64,000 nucleotides of DNA from assembly GCF_021991925.1 (NCBI RefSeq), contig NZ_RXZI01000002.1, positions 620,001 to 684,000 on the forward strand, given 5' to 3'. Source of the DNA: Sutcliffiella horikoshii (lineage in GTDB: Bacteria > Bacillota > Bacilli > Bacillales > Bacillaceae_I). Shown here one piece after another: positions 26,321-34,364 of the stretch (the stretch's first letter is position 1; the number at the start of each line of letters is the position of its first letter). A program made the translations under genes and the position numbers. The notes below the pieces were generated by a model. The model saw only the letters and a list, made by a program, of their open reading frames with translations. It made no database searches and was not told the origin of the DNA.

Positions 26321-28741
26321 TTATGTGAAATAGACCACTAAATGATCATCAATTTTCCCATGTTTCTTCGAAGTAATTAACATTCTTGAAGAATCAACCT
26401 CTTTCACATGATAATCTTCATTCTCCAGCACAGCCCTGGTGGTTTCCAAGAGAATGCTGTCACTGCTTTGAGTTAATCGGAAGGCAATGGAGTCAGCGTT
26501 AACCTCCATAATTTCAGCAGTCGAATAAACTATTTTCACTCCCGTTTCCTCCAACGTAACATTCATCGGAAGCATCACACCATCTTTACTTTGCAAGGTG
26601 AACGTACGGGCATCCAAGAGCTTGTCATCCTCTAACTGAAGCTGAATGTCCTTCTCAAATCCATCCAAATTCAACAGATGAATAAAGCGCTCATCGCCAT
26701 TAGAAACAGAAGTTGAGAATATCCCATGGTACTCTGAGTCATGGGTTAGACCCGCAACCGCACCAAGTCGCTCAAGTGCCGTTTTGAAAAGGTCGATATC
26801 ACAGCGATATGCCGTGGCAAGCACGATAGCACGCCCCTCCCCAACCTTCGCGTCAAAACCACAAACATCATCCGATTCCGTGACACGCATGATGGCTTCT
26901 GCGTCAGCACCAAGCTTAAATGTTTGGGTAAAATAAGTGCGGATCTCAGGTCGATCGGCTGCCCATCTGTCTGCTGTTAAGGACATAAAACGCCCGTGTT
27001 CATTGAATGTTACGCATAAAGGCTTCACCCCAAGCGCATCAGCTAACACAGTGAAAGACTTGCCTTCCATATCAAAAGTCGGTACCTCCCCATACAATAG
27101 AATTGCTCCACCGCGCTTCAAATACTCCGCCAATTTCACTTGGACCGCCCTATCCATGTAGCGGGCAGAAGGGAGTACAAGTACCTTGGTCACTTCAGGG
27201 TCCAATTCTTTATTTTGCACATCCACGGAACTGAAACGGTAACTTGCAAGCAACATGGCTCTCGCAACGATCTCCCATGCGCCTGCCCCGCGATGCATCG
27301 TAATATTGTCGACGATCTCCCTCATTTTCGTACTATCGGGGTAGCGATATTCGGTCATATAATAGTCCGGAATAAACGCAAAGGCAACAGAATCTCGATC
27401 CTCATCCATTGCAGCGAGCTTATCCCCAACCGCCATCATCGTTTTGATGGAGCGTGCCATGCGTGGGAAGGTGTAGTTCAGCTTACCCTCTGGATTGACT
27501 GGTGCTGCAAAACCGTGACGCTCTCCAGTGGAAGCGATGCGGCCGTTCCCATCGCCAACTGCTTCCTCCATTTTATAGTTATATCCGCCGGTAAACAGGT
27601 AATAGTTGATCAGACGATTTCCCTGTGCCACACACATTCTTGTTTTGAAATCGGCAGCAGAAACATCGTAGCGACCACCATAGGTTTCTCCAAAATTGCC
27701 ATCCCCACAGTTAAACTCGACGCTAGTCAGTGGCTGATCAGGATTGTGTACAGCATCCATAAAACCATTGATTAAGTAAAGATCTTGGAATGATTCCATA
27801 TCTAAATCCCCAAAGTAGATGTCAGACCCAGACAAGTATCCATCGCCTTGTGTATAGGATTCATAAAGCTGAGAGATACCTATTGGATACGTCAACCCGC
27901 GGCCCCCACCTGTTCCATGGATATTGACAATGAAAGGCACATCCTTCACACCGAACTCTTCAGCAAACTCGCGCAAAATAGCAACATAACGGGCAAAGCG
28001 ATCTCTCATGTAATGGCCAAGGTCGCGCATTAGTTCCGCTGCATACTCTTCCTTAGGAGAACGGATGCCAATGATCCTTTCAGATGCAACTTTCAAATTA
28101 AATGGATATCGCTGCTTTAACTCCGACTCTTCATAAACTTCTTTTAACCAGCGAGTAAAGTCCTCCAACAACTGTTCCGTCAAATCAGGGCAGTTGCTGA
28201 CCCAAGAAAGCATCCCGATTTCATTATCAAGCTGCACTCCGATGATATTCCCACCGTTTGTGTGCAAACGTGGAGCGAGTATTGCCATCACAGCCTCATA
28301 CCACTTTTTCGTTTCTTTTAGGAAGTTAGGAGCCAAGTAATCAAGTGTTGGTGTGGTTGCTGTATTCCCATCCCACCCAACTGGAACGATTTCGGGGTGC
28401 TTCTCGGCTACCCAATGGGGTATTCCTTCATTTTTCATTTCTGCCATGATGAATGGACCTGGTCTTGCAAAGAAATATAGATCATTTTCGGCACAGAGGT
28501 CGATAAATGCACCTAAGTCCAGTTCCGGTCGAGTATGGCCGTCCAGATCCACCTTTCCTTCAACAGGTTCATGGCACAGCCAAGGGATATACGTTGCCAC
28601 GGCATTACAGCCTGCATCCTTCAATTTATGGATTCGATCCTGCCAATCTTTTCGTTCCAACCGGTAATAATGTATTTCTCCGCACATAATGAGTACGGGT
28701 TTATCATCTATGAGTATCTGTTTGTTTTTTATTACAATCAT
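26321..28741 (-). CDS. Glycoside hydrolase family 35 type enzyme (annotated as beta-galactosidase family)
   Basis: 806 residues, no signal peptide. The GH35 barrel starts at residue 10 with MCGEIHYYRLERKDWQDRIHKLKDAGCNAVATYIPW, continues with FFARPGPFIMAEM, and carries the acid/base motif NIIGVQLDNEIG (Glu174). TSVEFNCGDGNFGE gives a probable nucleophile (Glu342). The C-terminal part is beta-rich. Family members are mostly exo-beta-galactosidases, but at least one GH35 enzyme from Ignavibacterium has been described as acting on beta-1,2-glucosidic linkages, which would fit this locus. Transcribed toward the isomerase gene, under its own operator, so it belongs to the regulon. Ribosome site GAGGGGATG. 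Confidence 0.85.
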   Translation of the reverse strand: MIVIKNKQILIDDKPVLIMCGEIHYYRLERKDWQDRIHKLKDAGCNAVATYIPWLCHEPVEGKVDLDGHTRPELDLGAFIDLCAENDLYFFARPGPFIMAEMKNEGIPHWVAEKHPEIVPVGWDGNTATTPTLDYLAPNFLKETKKWYEAVMAILAPRLHTNGGNIIGVQLDNEIGMLSWVSNCPDLTEQLLEDFTRWLKEVYEESELKQRYPFNLKVASERIIGIRSPKEEYAAELMRDLGHYMRDRFARYVAILREFAEEFGVKDVPFIVNIHGTGGGRGLTYPIGISQLYESYTQGDGYLSGSDIYFGDLDMESFQDLYLINGFMDAVHNPDQPLTSVEFNCGDGNFGETYGGRYDVSAADFKTRMCVAQGNRLINYYLFTGGYNYKMEEAVGDGNGRIASTGERHGFAAPVNPEGKLNYTFPRMARSIKTMMAVGDKLAAMDEDRDSVAFAFIPDYYMTEYRYPDSTKMREIVDNITMHRGAGAWEIVARAMLLASYRFSSVDVQNKELDPEVTKVLVLPSARYMDRAVQVKLAEYLKRGGAILLYGEVPTFDMEGKSFTVLADALGVKPLCVTFNEHGRFMSLTADRWAADRPEIRTYFTQTFKLGADAEAIMRVTESDDVCGFDAKVGEGRAIVLATAYRCDIDLFKTALERLGAVAGLTHDSEYHGIFSTSVSNGDERFIHLLNLDGFEKDIQLQLEDDKLLDARTFTLQSKDGVMLPMNVTLEETGVKIVYSTAEIMEVNADSIAFRLTQSSDSILLETTRAVLENEDYHVKEVDSSRMLITSKKHGKIDDHLVVYFT

Positions 28742-28768
28742 GTCTCTTCATCCCCTCTAAAATAAATA

Positions 28769-28862
28769 GAAAAGCGCTTACAAAAACACTTAAATCGAAA
28801 CGTTTCGCTAGTTAATATACAAGATTAATCCTACCACATATGAGTGTCTGTTGAAACGATTT
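28769..28862 (-). promoter_or_regulatory. Control region of the GH35 gene: cre-like site and operators
   Basis: The perfect operator GAAACGTTTC (28797-28806) lies within CGAAACGTTTCG, with a weaker GAAACGATTT copy at 28853-28862. On the minus strand TGTAAGCGCTTTTC (28769-28782) is one or two bases off the cre pattern. This ties the divergent gene to the LacI regulator. Confidence 0.7.
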
Positions 28863-28961
28863 TATTTAAGAGGGATACTATTCTAAGGTATAGAAGGGAC
28901 TAACTAACCGCATTTTATATAATGACTTTGTTTAAACATACTGTTGATTTTAGCAGCAACC

Positions 28962-29097
28962 TAGCTGTAGATTGGAGCAATAGGCAAAGAATCCAGCGGG
29001 AGGGTAGCGACAATTTTGAGATCCCGCAGGGCGTAGCCCGAGGAGGCTCAAGGTCGCCCCGCGGAAAGCGAAGCCTAGTGAGGAAATCAACTGCGAT
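28962..29097 (+). repeat. Palindromic repeat, family A, copy 5
   Basis: Core flanked by a weak inverted pair, GACTTTGTTTAAAC on the left and GTTTTACAGAACT on the right. This is a different terminal type from the CACTGAAAAA elements. The right arm has point changes (CAACTGCG for CAACAGCG). It fills most of the gap between the GH35 control region and cstR. Confidence 0.85.
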
Positions 29098-29147
29098 GTT
29101 TTACAGAACTATTTAATAAGGAAGAAAAAGATTTCTTTCTAAAAGGG

Positions 29148-29176
29148 TTGACAATATACCCTTAGGGGTATAATAT
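29148..29176 (+). promoter_or_regulatory. cstR promoter overlapped by CstR-type operator 1
   Basis: -35 TTGACA (29148-29153) and a -10 of TATAAT (15-bp spacer) or TAATAT (17 bp). The palindrome ATACCCTTAGGGGTAT (29156-29171) fills the spacer and the -10, so binding would block RNA polymerase. Confidence 0.8.
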
Positions 29177-29220
29177 ATGAGCATAGACATTGTTACTACA
29201 TCATTTTCAACAGGAGGTGC

Positions 29221-29490
29221 ATGTCTGTAATGGAATATACAAACCAAATGAAGAATCGTTTGAAGCGTGCCGAAGGGCAAATCAGGGGAGTTCTTCATAT
29301 GATGGAGCAAGGTGAAGATTGCCGAGATGTGGTATCACAATTAAATGCAGCAACTACTGCAATTGAACGTGCCATTGGCGTCATCGTAAGTACAAACTTG
29401 GAGCAATGCGTCCGAGAAAATGTACTAAAAGGTGAAGAGACCAGCGAAATGGTGCAACAAGCAGTTGATCTCCTCATTAAAAGCAGGTAG
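29221..29490 (+). CDS. cstR: CstR-type persulfide-sensing repressor (CsoR/FrmR family)
   Basis: 89-residue all-helical repressor of the DUF156 family. Cys34 (GEDCRDVV) and Cys63 (LEQCVREN) are the pair that forms inter-subunit di/trisulfide links in CstR. The position of the copper-ligand His of CsoR holds Asn59, so copper sensing is unlikely. Directly followed by sulfur-transfer genes and surrounded by ATACCC-n4-GGGTAT palindromes. The start at the ATG after GGAGGTGC is used; an in-frame ATG nine bases on is an alternative. Confidence 0.9.
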   Translation: MSVMEYTNQMKNRLKRAEGQIRGVLHMMEQGEDCRDVVSQLNAATTAIERAIGVIVSTNLEQCVRENVLKGEETSEMVQQAVDLLIKSR

Positions 29491-29502
29491 TAAAAAAAGT
29501 AC

Positions 29503-29711
29503 TTGATAATATACCTTAAGTGGTATATTATAGAGTTATTGATACCCACTAGGGTATTTGGATGAAAGGTTGCATCATATTTTTTTATATGTTATTATAC
29601 CCCTAAGGGTATTCAAGTAAACTCATTATTTTTTTTGAAGTAAAATATACCCTACCAGGTATAAAGATATAAACAATATTTTTTTAGTAAAATAAATACC
29701 CCCAGGGGTAA
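29503..29711. promoter_or_regulatory. Cluster of five CstR-type operators between cstR and tusA
   Basis: Palindromes at 29510-29527 (TATACCTTAAGTGGTATA), 29542-29557 (ATACCCACTAGGGTAT), 29597-29612 (ATACCCCTAAGGGTAT), 29647-29662 (ATACCCTACCAGGTAT) and 29696-29711 (ATACCCCCAGGGGTAA). A promoter with -35 TTGATA (29503) and -10 TATTAT (29526) overlaps the first. The rest of this 240-bp gap is AT-rich with no gene. Confidence 0.82.
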
Positions 29712-29730
29712 AAATCAGGAGGAATTACAC

Positions 29731-29958
29731 ATGAATGTAAACAAAGTATTAGACGCAAAAGGATTAGCTTGCCCAATGCCATTGGTGAAAACGAAGAAAG
29801 CTTTAAATGAAGTCAACAGCGGTGAGATTTTAGAGGTTATCACGACAGATAAAGGTGCGAAGACTGACCTTACTGCATGGTGCAAAGCAACTGGAAACGA
29901 GCTATTAGACATGAAAGAAGAAAACGACGTATTTACTTTCTATATTAAAAAAGCGTAA
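29731..29958 (+). CDS. TusA family sulfur carrier
   Basis: 75-residue sulfurtransferase carrier. The motif LDAKGLACPMPLVKTKKAL contains the persulfide-carrying Cys14 in the CPxP context. TusA proteins relay sulfane sulfur between rhodaneses, DsrE-type proteins and acceptors in the cytosol. First structural gene after the operator array, ribosome site AGGAGG. It is similar in sequence to the N-terminal half of the fusion protein at 31202, so the carrier exists both free and fused. Confidence 0.92.
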   Translation: MNVNKVLDAKGLACPMPLVKTKKALNEVNSGEILEVITTDKGAKTDLTAWCKATGNELLDMKEENDVFTFYIKKA

Positions 29959-29997
29959 CGCCAGATATAACAATAAACAAAGGGAGAGGATCTTAAC

Positions 29998-30474
29998 ATG
30001 GAAAAGAAAAAAACAACGATTGTACTTTTCAGCGGTGACTATGACAAAGCGATGGCAGCCTATATTATTGCGAACGGTGCTGCAGCTTATGATCACGAAG
30101 TAACAATATTCCACACATTCTGGGGCTTAAATGCACTTCGTAAAGAGGAGCTTGTTCCTGTAAAGAAAAACTTTATTGAAAAAATGTTCGGCAAAATGAT
30201 GCCACGAGGGGCTAACAAGTTGCCATTATCCACAATGAACATGGCTGGCATGGGTCCGAAAATGATTAAAGGCATCATGAAAAAGCATAACGTTCAATCT
30301 TTACCAAGCTTGATTGAAATGGCAAAAGAACAGGATGTTAAACTTGTAGGCTGCCAAATGACAGTGGACTTACTTGGCTTGAAGCACGAAGAAATGATCG
30401 ACGGTATCGAGTACGCAGGGGTTGGCGCTTATTTAGGCGATGCTTCTGAAGGTAATGTCAACTTATTTATCTAA
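29998..30474 (+). CDS. DsrE/DsrF-like sulfur-relay protein
   Basis: 158 residues of the DsrE/F/H family: TTIVLFSGDYDKAMAAYIIANGAAAYDHEVTIFHTFWG at the start and VKLVGCQMTVDLLGL with the conserved Cys near residue 121. Such proteins transfer persulfide sulfur with TusA. A basic, methionine-rich central stretch (KMFGKMMPRGANK) may contact a membrane. Forty bp after tusA, ribosome site GGGAGAGG. Confidence 0.88.
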   Translation: MEKKKTTIVLFSGDYDKAMAAYIIANGAAAYDHEVTIFHTFWGLNALRKEELVPVKKNFIEKMFGKMMPRGANKLPLSTMNMAGMGPKMIKGIMKKHNVQSLPSLIEMAKEQDVKLVGCQMTVDLLGLKHEEMIDGIEYAGVGAYLGDASEGNVNLFI

Positions 30475-30489
30475 AAGGAGTGTGGCTTG

Positions 30490-30846
30490 ATGGAGTTTCT
30501 TCCTTATATCTTAATGGGGCTGGCAGCGGCCTTTCTTATTAGCAGAATGAAGCCGACTGCTGGCGTCCGTCAGATAACTACAACTGAATTAAAACAGGAA
30601 TTAAACGATAAGAACAAACAATTCATTGATGTTCGCACACCGATGGAATACAAAGGGAATCACATACGACAGTTTCAGAATATCCCGTTGAACACCATTG
30701 GAAACAGCATGAATAAACTTTCTAAAGACAAAGAGACAATTGTGATCTGCCAAAGCGGCATGCGCAGTAATGCGGCCGTGAAGCAATTGAAAAAAGCAGG
30801 GTTCACCAAACTTGCCAATGTAAAAGGTGGCATGAATGCCTGGTAA
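30490..30846 (+). CDS. Membrane-anchored rhodanese
   Basis: 118 residues: an N-terminal hydrophobic helix (FLPYILMGLAAAFLISRM) and a single rhodanese domain with IDVRTPMEYKGNHI and the active-site loop ICQSGMRS (Cys87). The start is the ATG with AAGGAG nine bases upstream; a TTG one codon earlier is less likely. Probably faces the cytosol and takes sulfane sulfur at the membrane. Confidence 0.9.
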   Translation: MEFLPYILMGLAAAFLISRMKPTAGVRQITTTELKQELNDKNKQFIDVRTPMEYKGNHIRQFQNIPLNTIGNSMNKLSKDKETIVICQSGMRSNAAVKQLKKAGFTKLANVKGGMNAW

Positions 30847-30873
30847 TTTTAAATAAAAAAGGAGTTGTCAAAC

Positions 30874-31170
30874 ATGAAAGAGATTACACCACAGGAATTA
30901 GAAGCAAAGCTTGCTGCAGGGGAGCAGTTATCCATTATAGATGTACGTGAAGCAGAGGAAGTGGCTGCAGGTAAGATTCCACAAGCGGTGAACATCCCGT
31001 TAAGTTTATTAGAATTCCGAACGCAAGATATCGATAAGTCTAAAACACATTTCATGGTTTGCCGTTCAGGTGGAAGAAGTGGAAAGGCCTCCATGTTCTT
31101 AGCAGCCCAAGGTTTTGAAGTCATTAACATGGTTGGCGGAATGCTAGAGTGGGAAGGTAACGTAGAATAA
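30874..31170 (+). CDS. Single-domain rhodanese
   Basis: 98-residue soluble sulfurtransferase with IIDVREAEEVAAGKIPQAVNIPL and the active-site loop MVCRSGGRSGKA (Cys63). The ATG at 30874 has AAGGAG at nine bases. Tightly placed in the cstR-controlled operon, 27 bp after the membrane rhodanese. Confidence 0.93.
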   Translation: MKEITPQELEAKLAAGEQLSIIDVREAEEVAAGKIPQAVNIPLSLLEFRTQDIDKSKTHFMVCRSGGRSGKASMFLAAQGFEVINMVGGMLEWEGNVE

Positions 31171-31201
31171 TATTATTTTCGAAAAAGGAGATGACCTACT
31201 G

Positions 31202-31753
31202 ATGAATGTAAACTTGACTGTAGACGCAAAAGGATTGGCATGTCCAATGCCGATTGTGCGTACAAAAAAGGCGATTGACCAAATTGAATCCGGAGAAGTT
31301 TTAGAAGTACTTGCTACCGATAAAGGTTCCAAAGCAGATATCAAAGCATGGGCAGATAAAATCGGCCATCAATATTTAGGAACGCTTGAAGAAGGCGATG
31401 TACTGAAGCATTATATTCGTAAAGCAAGATCAGAAGAGGAAAAAGAGGAGCAAAACTATCCTCATGTTGCAACGAATGAAGAATTAGCTGGGAAATTAGA
31501 AACAGGCATTACAGTACTTGACGTCCGTGAACCAGCCGAGTATGCATTCGGACACATTCCTGGTGCAGTATCCGTTCCATTAGGTGACCTGGAAGGTGGC
31601 ATTGCTGATTTAGACAAGGAAAAAGAAACGTATGTTGTTTGCCGTACAGGAAGCCGCAGTGATATGGCTGCACAAAAATTAACAGAACTAGGTTTTACAA
31701 ATGTAAAGAATGTTGTTCCAGGAATGAGCAAGTGGGAAGGTCCTACAGCTTAA
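31202..31753 (+). CDS. TusA-rhodanese fusion protein
   Basis: 183 residues. Residues 1-75 are a TusA carrier (GLACPMPIVRTKKAI, Cys14). An acidic linker (RSEEEKEEQN) is followed by a rhodanese domain (VLDVREPAEYAFGHIPGAV; loop VVCRTGSRSDMA, Cys147). The fusion would bring donor and carrier cysteines together in one chain. Ribosome site AAGGAG. Confidence 0.93.
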   Translation: MNVNLTVDAKGLACPMPIVRTKKAIDQIESGEVLEVLATDKGSKADIKAWADKIGHQYLGTLEEGDVLKHYIRKARSEEEKEEQNYPHVATNEELAGKLETGITVLDVREPAEYAFGHIPGAVSVPLGDLEGGIADLDKEKETYVVCRTGSRSDMAAQKLTELGFTNVKNVVPGMSKWEGPTA

Positions 31754-31782
31754 CGACTATCTAAATTTTTTTAAAATAAATT

Positions 31783-31798
31783 ATACCATAGGGGGTAT
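31783..31798. promoter_or_regulatory. CstR-type operator 7 overlapping a ribosome-binding site
   Basis: ATACCATAGGGGGTAT, the same palindrome class as those around cstR. Its GGGGG half is also the only Shine-Dalgarno-like sequence before the dioxygenase ATG, six bases downstream. Confidence 0.7.
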
Positions 31799-31804
31799 TT
31801 ATTC

Positions 31805-32932
31805 ATGTTAAACGCAATGACTGCAAAAGATGTAACGAAAAAGATTTTGGCTAATGAATCATTATTTATTTTAGATGTGCGAAACGAAGATGCATTTGCT
31901 GATTGGAAAATTGAAGGCGCATCTGTTGAGCATAAGAATGTACCTTACTTTGAATTGATGGATGGCGTAGAAGAAATCTTAGACCAAATTCCATCAGAAA
32001 ATGTGTTAGTTGTTTGTGCCAAAGAAGGTTCTTCTATCTTTGTTGGTGAGATGTTAGTGGAAGCTGGCGTGAAAAATGTTTCTTACTTGCAAGGCGGAAT
32101 GAAGGCTTGGAGTGAGTACTTGGAGCCAGTTAAGGTAGCAGATCTTAAGGGCGGCGGTACATTGTGGCAGTTCGTTCGTATCGGAAAAGGCTGCTTATCC
32201 TACCTAGTTGAATCTGATGGTTCTGCAATGATCATTGATTCCACGCGTATGGTGGATCAATACATTTCATTCGCTGAGGCTAAGGGATTAAAAGTGGTAC
32301 ATGTGGCTGACACGCACTTGCATGCCGACCATATTTCAGGTGGACGCATGCTTCGTGAAGCAACAAATGCAACGTACTGGTTACCTCCAAAGGATGCAGA
32401 AGAAGTAACGTTCGATTATGCAGCACTTGAAGATGGAGTGGAAATCACAGTGGGTACGACAAAGGTTGCTGTACAGGCGATTTACTCTCCTGGTCACACA
32501 ATCGGAAGTACATCATTCGTAGTGGATAACCGTTTCTTGTTAAGCGGTGACATCCTATTCGTAGAATCCATCGGCCGTCCGGACCTTGCCGGTAAAGCAG
32601 AGGACTGGGTAGCGGATCTACGCGAAACACTTTACTCTCGTTACAAAGGGTTGTCAGATGATTTAGTTGTGTTACCTGCTCACTTCGGTACAATGTCCGA
32701 AGTTGGTGAAGGTGGCCTTGTGGCAGCACGTCTAGGTGACCTGTTTGAAAATAATGCAGGCCTGAACATCGAAGACGAAGCGGAATTCCGCAAACTCGTT
32801 TCCGAAAACCTGCCACCACAACCAAACGCATACCAAGAAATCCGTCAACTAAACATGGGCAAAATCAACCCAACCGAAGACGAACAACGCGACATGGAAA
32901 TCGGTCCAAACCGATGCGCGGTGCACGGATAA
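31805..32932 (+). CDS. Rhodanese-persulfide dioxygenase fusion
   Basis: 375 residues. The N-terminal rhodanese-like domain (1-110) keeps a loop Cys (VVCAKEGSS, Cys71). The C-terminal metallo-beta-lactamase domain is of the ETHE1/persulfide dioxygenase type, with [11 protein letters not shown] (His171, His173, Asp175, His176), [11 protein letters not shown] and [16 protein letters not shown]. It oxidises glutathione, bacillithiol or CoA persulfide to sulfite. In Staphylococcus CstB the dioxygenase is N-terminal, so the domain order here is reversed. It ends the sulfur operon; the exporter follows after a repeat. Confidence 0.93.
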   Translation: MLNAMTAKDVTKKILANESLFILDVRNEDAFADWKIEGASVEHKNVPYFELMDGVEEILDQIPSENVLVVCAKEGSSIFVGEMLVEAGVKNVSYLQGGMKAWSEYLEPVKVADLKGGGTLWQFVRIGKGCLSYLVESDGSAMIIDSTRMVDQYISFAEAKGLKVVHVADTHLHADHISGGRMLREATNATYWLPPKDAEEVTFDYAALEDGVEITVGTTKVAVQAIYSPGHTIGSTSFVVDNRFLLSGDILFVESIGRPDLAGKAEDWVADLRETLYSRYKGLSDDLVVLPAHFGTMSEVGEGGLVAARLGDLFENNAGLNIEDEAEFRKLVSENLPPQPNAYQEIRQLNMGKINPTEDEQRDMEIGPNRCAVHG

Positions 32933-32967
32933 AAAAATTGTGAAGAGGGGTCAGACCCTCAAAGGTA

Positions 32968-32994
32968 TTCCGCCCTTCGTGTCGAAGGGCGGAA
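32968..32994 (+). terminator. Hairpin after the dioxygenase gene
   Basis: TTCCGCCCTTCG and CGAAGGGCGGAA form a perfect 12-bp stem with a 3-base loop. There is only an A-rich tail, so termination strength is uncertain. A GGGGTCAGACCC small palindrome precedes it. Confidence 0.55.
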
Positions 32995-33034
32995 AAATTC
33001 ATTAAAGGGGAGTTATCCATAAATAATGGTCCCC

Positions 33035-33160
33035 CAGTTAATTGTAGTGCAGGATGTGAGACTCCGGCGGGAGGTAGCGGTAGGTTGAGACCCCCGAGCG
33101 TTGTGAGGAGGCTCAAGCACCGCCCCGCGGAAAGCGAACATCCGGAACGGAAATTAACTG
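33035..33160 (+). repeat. Palindromic repeat, family B, copy 1
   Basis: Ends CAGTTAATTGTAGTGCAGGA and GGAACGGAAATTAACTG are inverted. The interior shares GACTCCGGCGGGAGG, TAGCGGTAGGTTGAGACCC and CCGCGGAAAGCGAA with family A, but both ends differ. A second family B copy is at 53.2 kb. Confidence 0.8.
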
Positions 33161-33208
33161 AGTAATATGCAACACCGTACTAGGTAGACCTAGAAGGAGG
33201 GATGCTTT

Positions 33209-33991
33209 ATGGAAATTGATATTATGTGGCTTTTAGCTTTGTTTGCGATAGGTTTCATCGGGTCGTTTGTGTCGGGGATGGTGGGTATTGGTGGTTCGAT
33301 CATCAAGTATCCAATGCTTTTATATATTCCACCGATGCTAGGGCTTACTGCGCTTACGGCGCATGAAGTTTCCGGTGTAAGTGCGGTTCAGGTGTTTTTC
33401 GCCACCATTTCAGGTGTATGGGCCTACCGCAAAGGCGGCTATCTAAATAAAGGTCTTATCATTTATATGGGAGTAAGTATCCTGATTGGTAGTTTTATCG
33501 GAGGATATGGTTCCCGCCTCATGAGCGCTGATGGTATTAATATGGTTTACGGTATTCTTGCACTTATAGCTGTTATTATGATGTTCGTTCCTAAAAAAGG
33601 CATTGATGAAATACCGTTAGATCAAGTTACCTTCAATAAAGCGCTGGCTGCGATCCTTGCATTTATCGTCGGTATCGGATCGGGTATTGTGGGAGCTGCT
33701 GGGGCATTCCTGCTCGTACCGATCATGCTTGTGGTACTGAAAATCCCTACACGCATGACGATTGCGACGTCACTTGCAATCACCTTTATCTCTTCCATCG
33801 GTAGTACCGTCGGGAAGGTCACTACAGGCCAGGTCCTATTGGTACCAGCAATCGTCATGGTCATCGCGAGTATCATTGCGGCACCAATCGGCGCAAAGCT
33901 TGGACAGAAGATGAATACGAAAGTGTTGCAGTGGATTTTGGCGTTACTGATTTTAGCGACAACTATCAAAATCTGGTTGGATATTATATAA
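33209..33991 (+). CDS. TauE/SafE family sulfite/thiosulfate exporter
   Basis: 260-residue membrane protein with about seven to eight helices and two inverted-repeat halves, each with a Gly-rich signature ([18 protein letters not shown] and [21 protein letters not shown]). Family members export sulfite, thiosulfate or sulfoacetate. Its place right after the persulfide dioxygenase, which produces sulfite, supports sulfite export as the job. Ribosome site AAGGAGGG. Confidence 0.92.
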   Translation: MEIDIMWLLALFAIGFIGSFVSGMVGIGGSIIKYPMLLYIPPMLGLTALTAHEVSGVSAVQVFFATISGVWAYRKGGYLNKGLIIYMGVSILIGSFIGGYGSRLMSADGINMVYGILALIAVIMMFVPKKGIDEIPLDQVTFNKALAAILAFIVGIGSGIVGAAGAFLLVPIMLVVLKIPTRMTIATSLAITFISSIGSTVGKVTTGQVLLVPAIVMVIASIIAAPIGAKLGQKMNTKVLQWILALLILATTIKIWLDII

Positions 33992-33994
33992 AAG

Positions 33995-34032
33995 AAAGAA
34001 CTAACTCTTTGAAAAATGGAGTTAGTTCTTTT
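33995..34032 (+). terminator. Exporter terminator, proximal copy
   Basis: AAAGAACTAACTC pairs with GAGTTAGTTCTTT, followed by Ts. The same 37-38 bases recur 332 bp downstream with one indel, on the far side of the inserted repeat elements. Confidence 0.88.
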
Positions 34033-34364
34033 AGTGTGTAGACAAAAAGAATATGCAATACCCATGGCAAGGCCACTGAAAAACCTAATAACATACCTTT
34101 TAGATGATTTCTAGCTGTTGTTTGAAGCAATAGGCGAAGACTCCAGCGGGAGGGTAGCGACAATGTTGAGACCCCGCAGGGCGTAGCCCGAGGAGGCTCA
34201 AGGTCGCCCCGCGGAAAGCGAAGCCGTTTGCGGAAATCAACAGCGGTATGAAACATATCTTTAAAAATAATGTAGTTTTTCAGTGGCCTCGGCGCAAGCC
34301 GAGGAGGCTCCCGGAGCGCCCGTAACCAACATCAATAAATAAATGCAAATCTGAAGATAATTAT
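34033..34364. repeat. Remnant of a family C element with a nested 218-bp element
   Basis: Outer ends: GTGTGTAGACAAAAAG on the left and ATCAATAAATAAATGCAAAT then CTGAAGATAATTAT on the right. The right end aligns with the element after fadM at 48.8 kb (ATCAATAAG, GCAAATCTGAAGTTGATTA on its opposite strand). It is interrupted by the element at 34071-34288; after that, 34289-34331 is family C/A-like core (GCCGAGGAGGCTC, GGAGCGCC). Bracketed by duplicated terminators. Confidence 0.75.
34071..34288. repeat. 218-bp MITE-like element with 14-bp perfect inverted ends
   Basis: GGCCACTGAAAAAC at the left and its exact complement GTTTTTCAGTGGCC at the right. It contains a complete family A core (34112-34247). 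The element at 58.43 kb has the same 218-bp distance between equivalent ends. No coding capacity. Confidence 0.85.

Noticed and set aside
26106-26333. Frame with a heptapeptide repeat over the 21-bp tandem array
   Set aside because: The period of 21 forces a heptad in any open frame; there is no ribosome site and it crosses the terminator of the isomerase gene.
27140-27775. Plus-strand 211-codon frame inside the GH35 gene
   Set aside because: Antisense to an enzyme with clear catalytic motifs; composition and lack of a ribosome site mark it as a shadow.
34033-34364. Insertion sequence with its own transposase
   Set aside because: The interval has inverted ends but no frame of transposase size; it fits a non-autonomous element.
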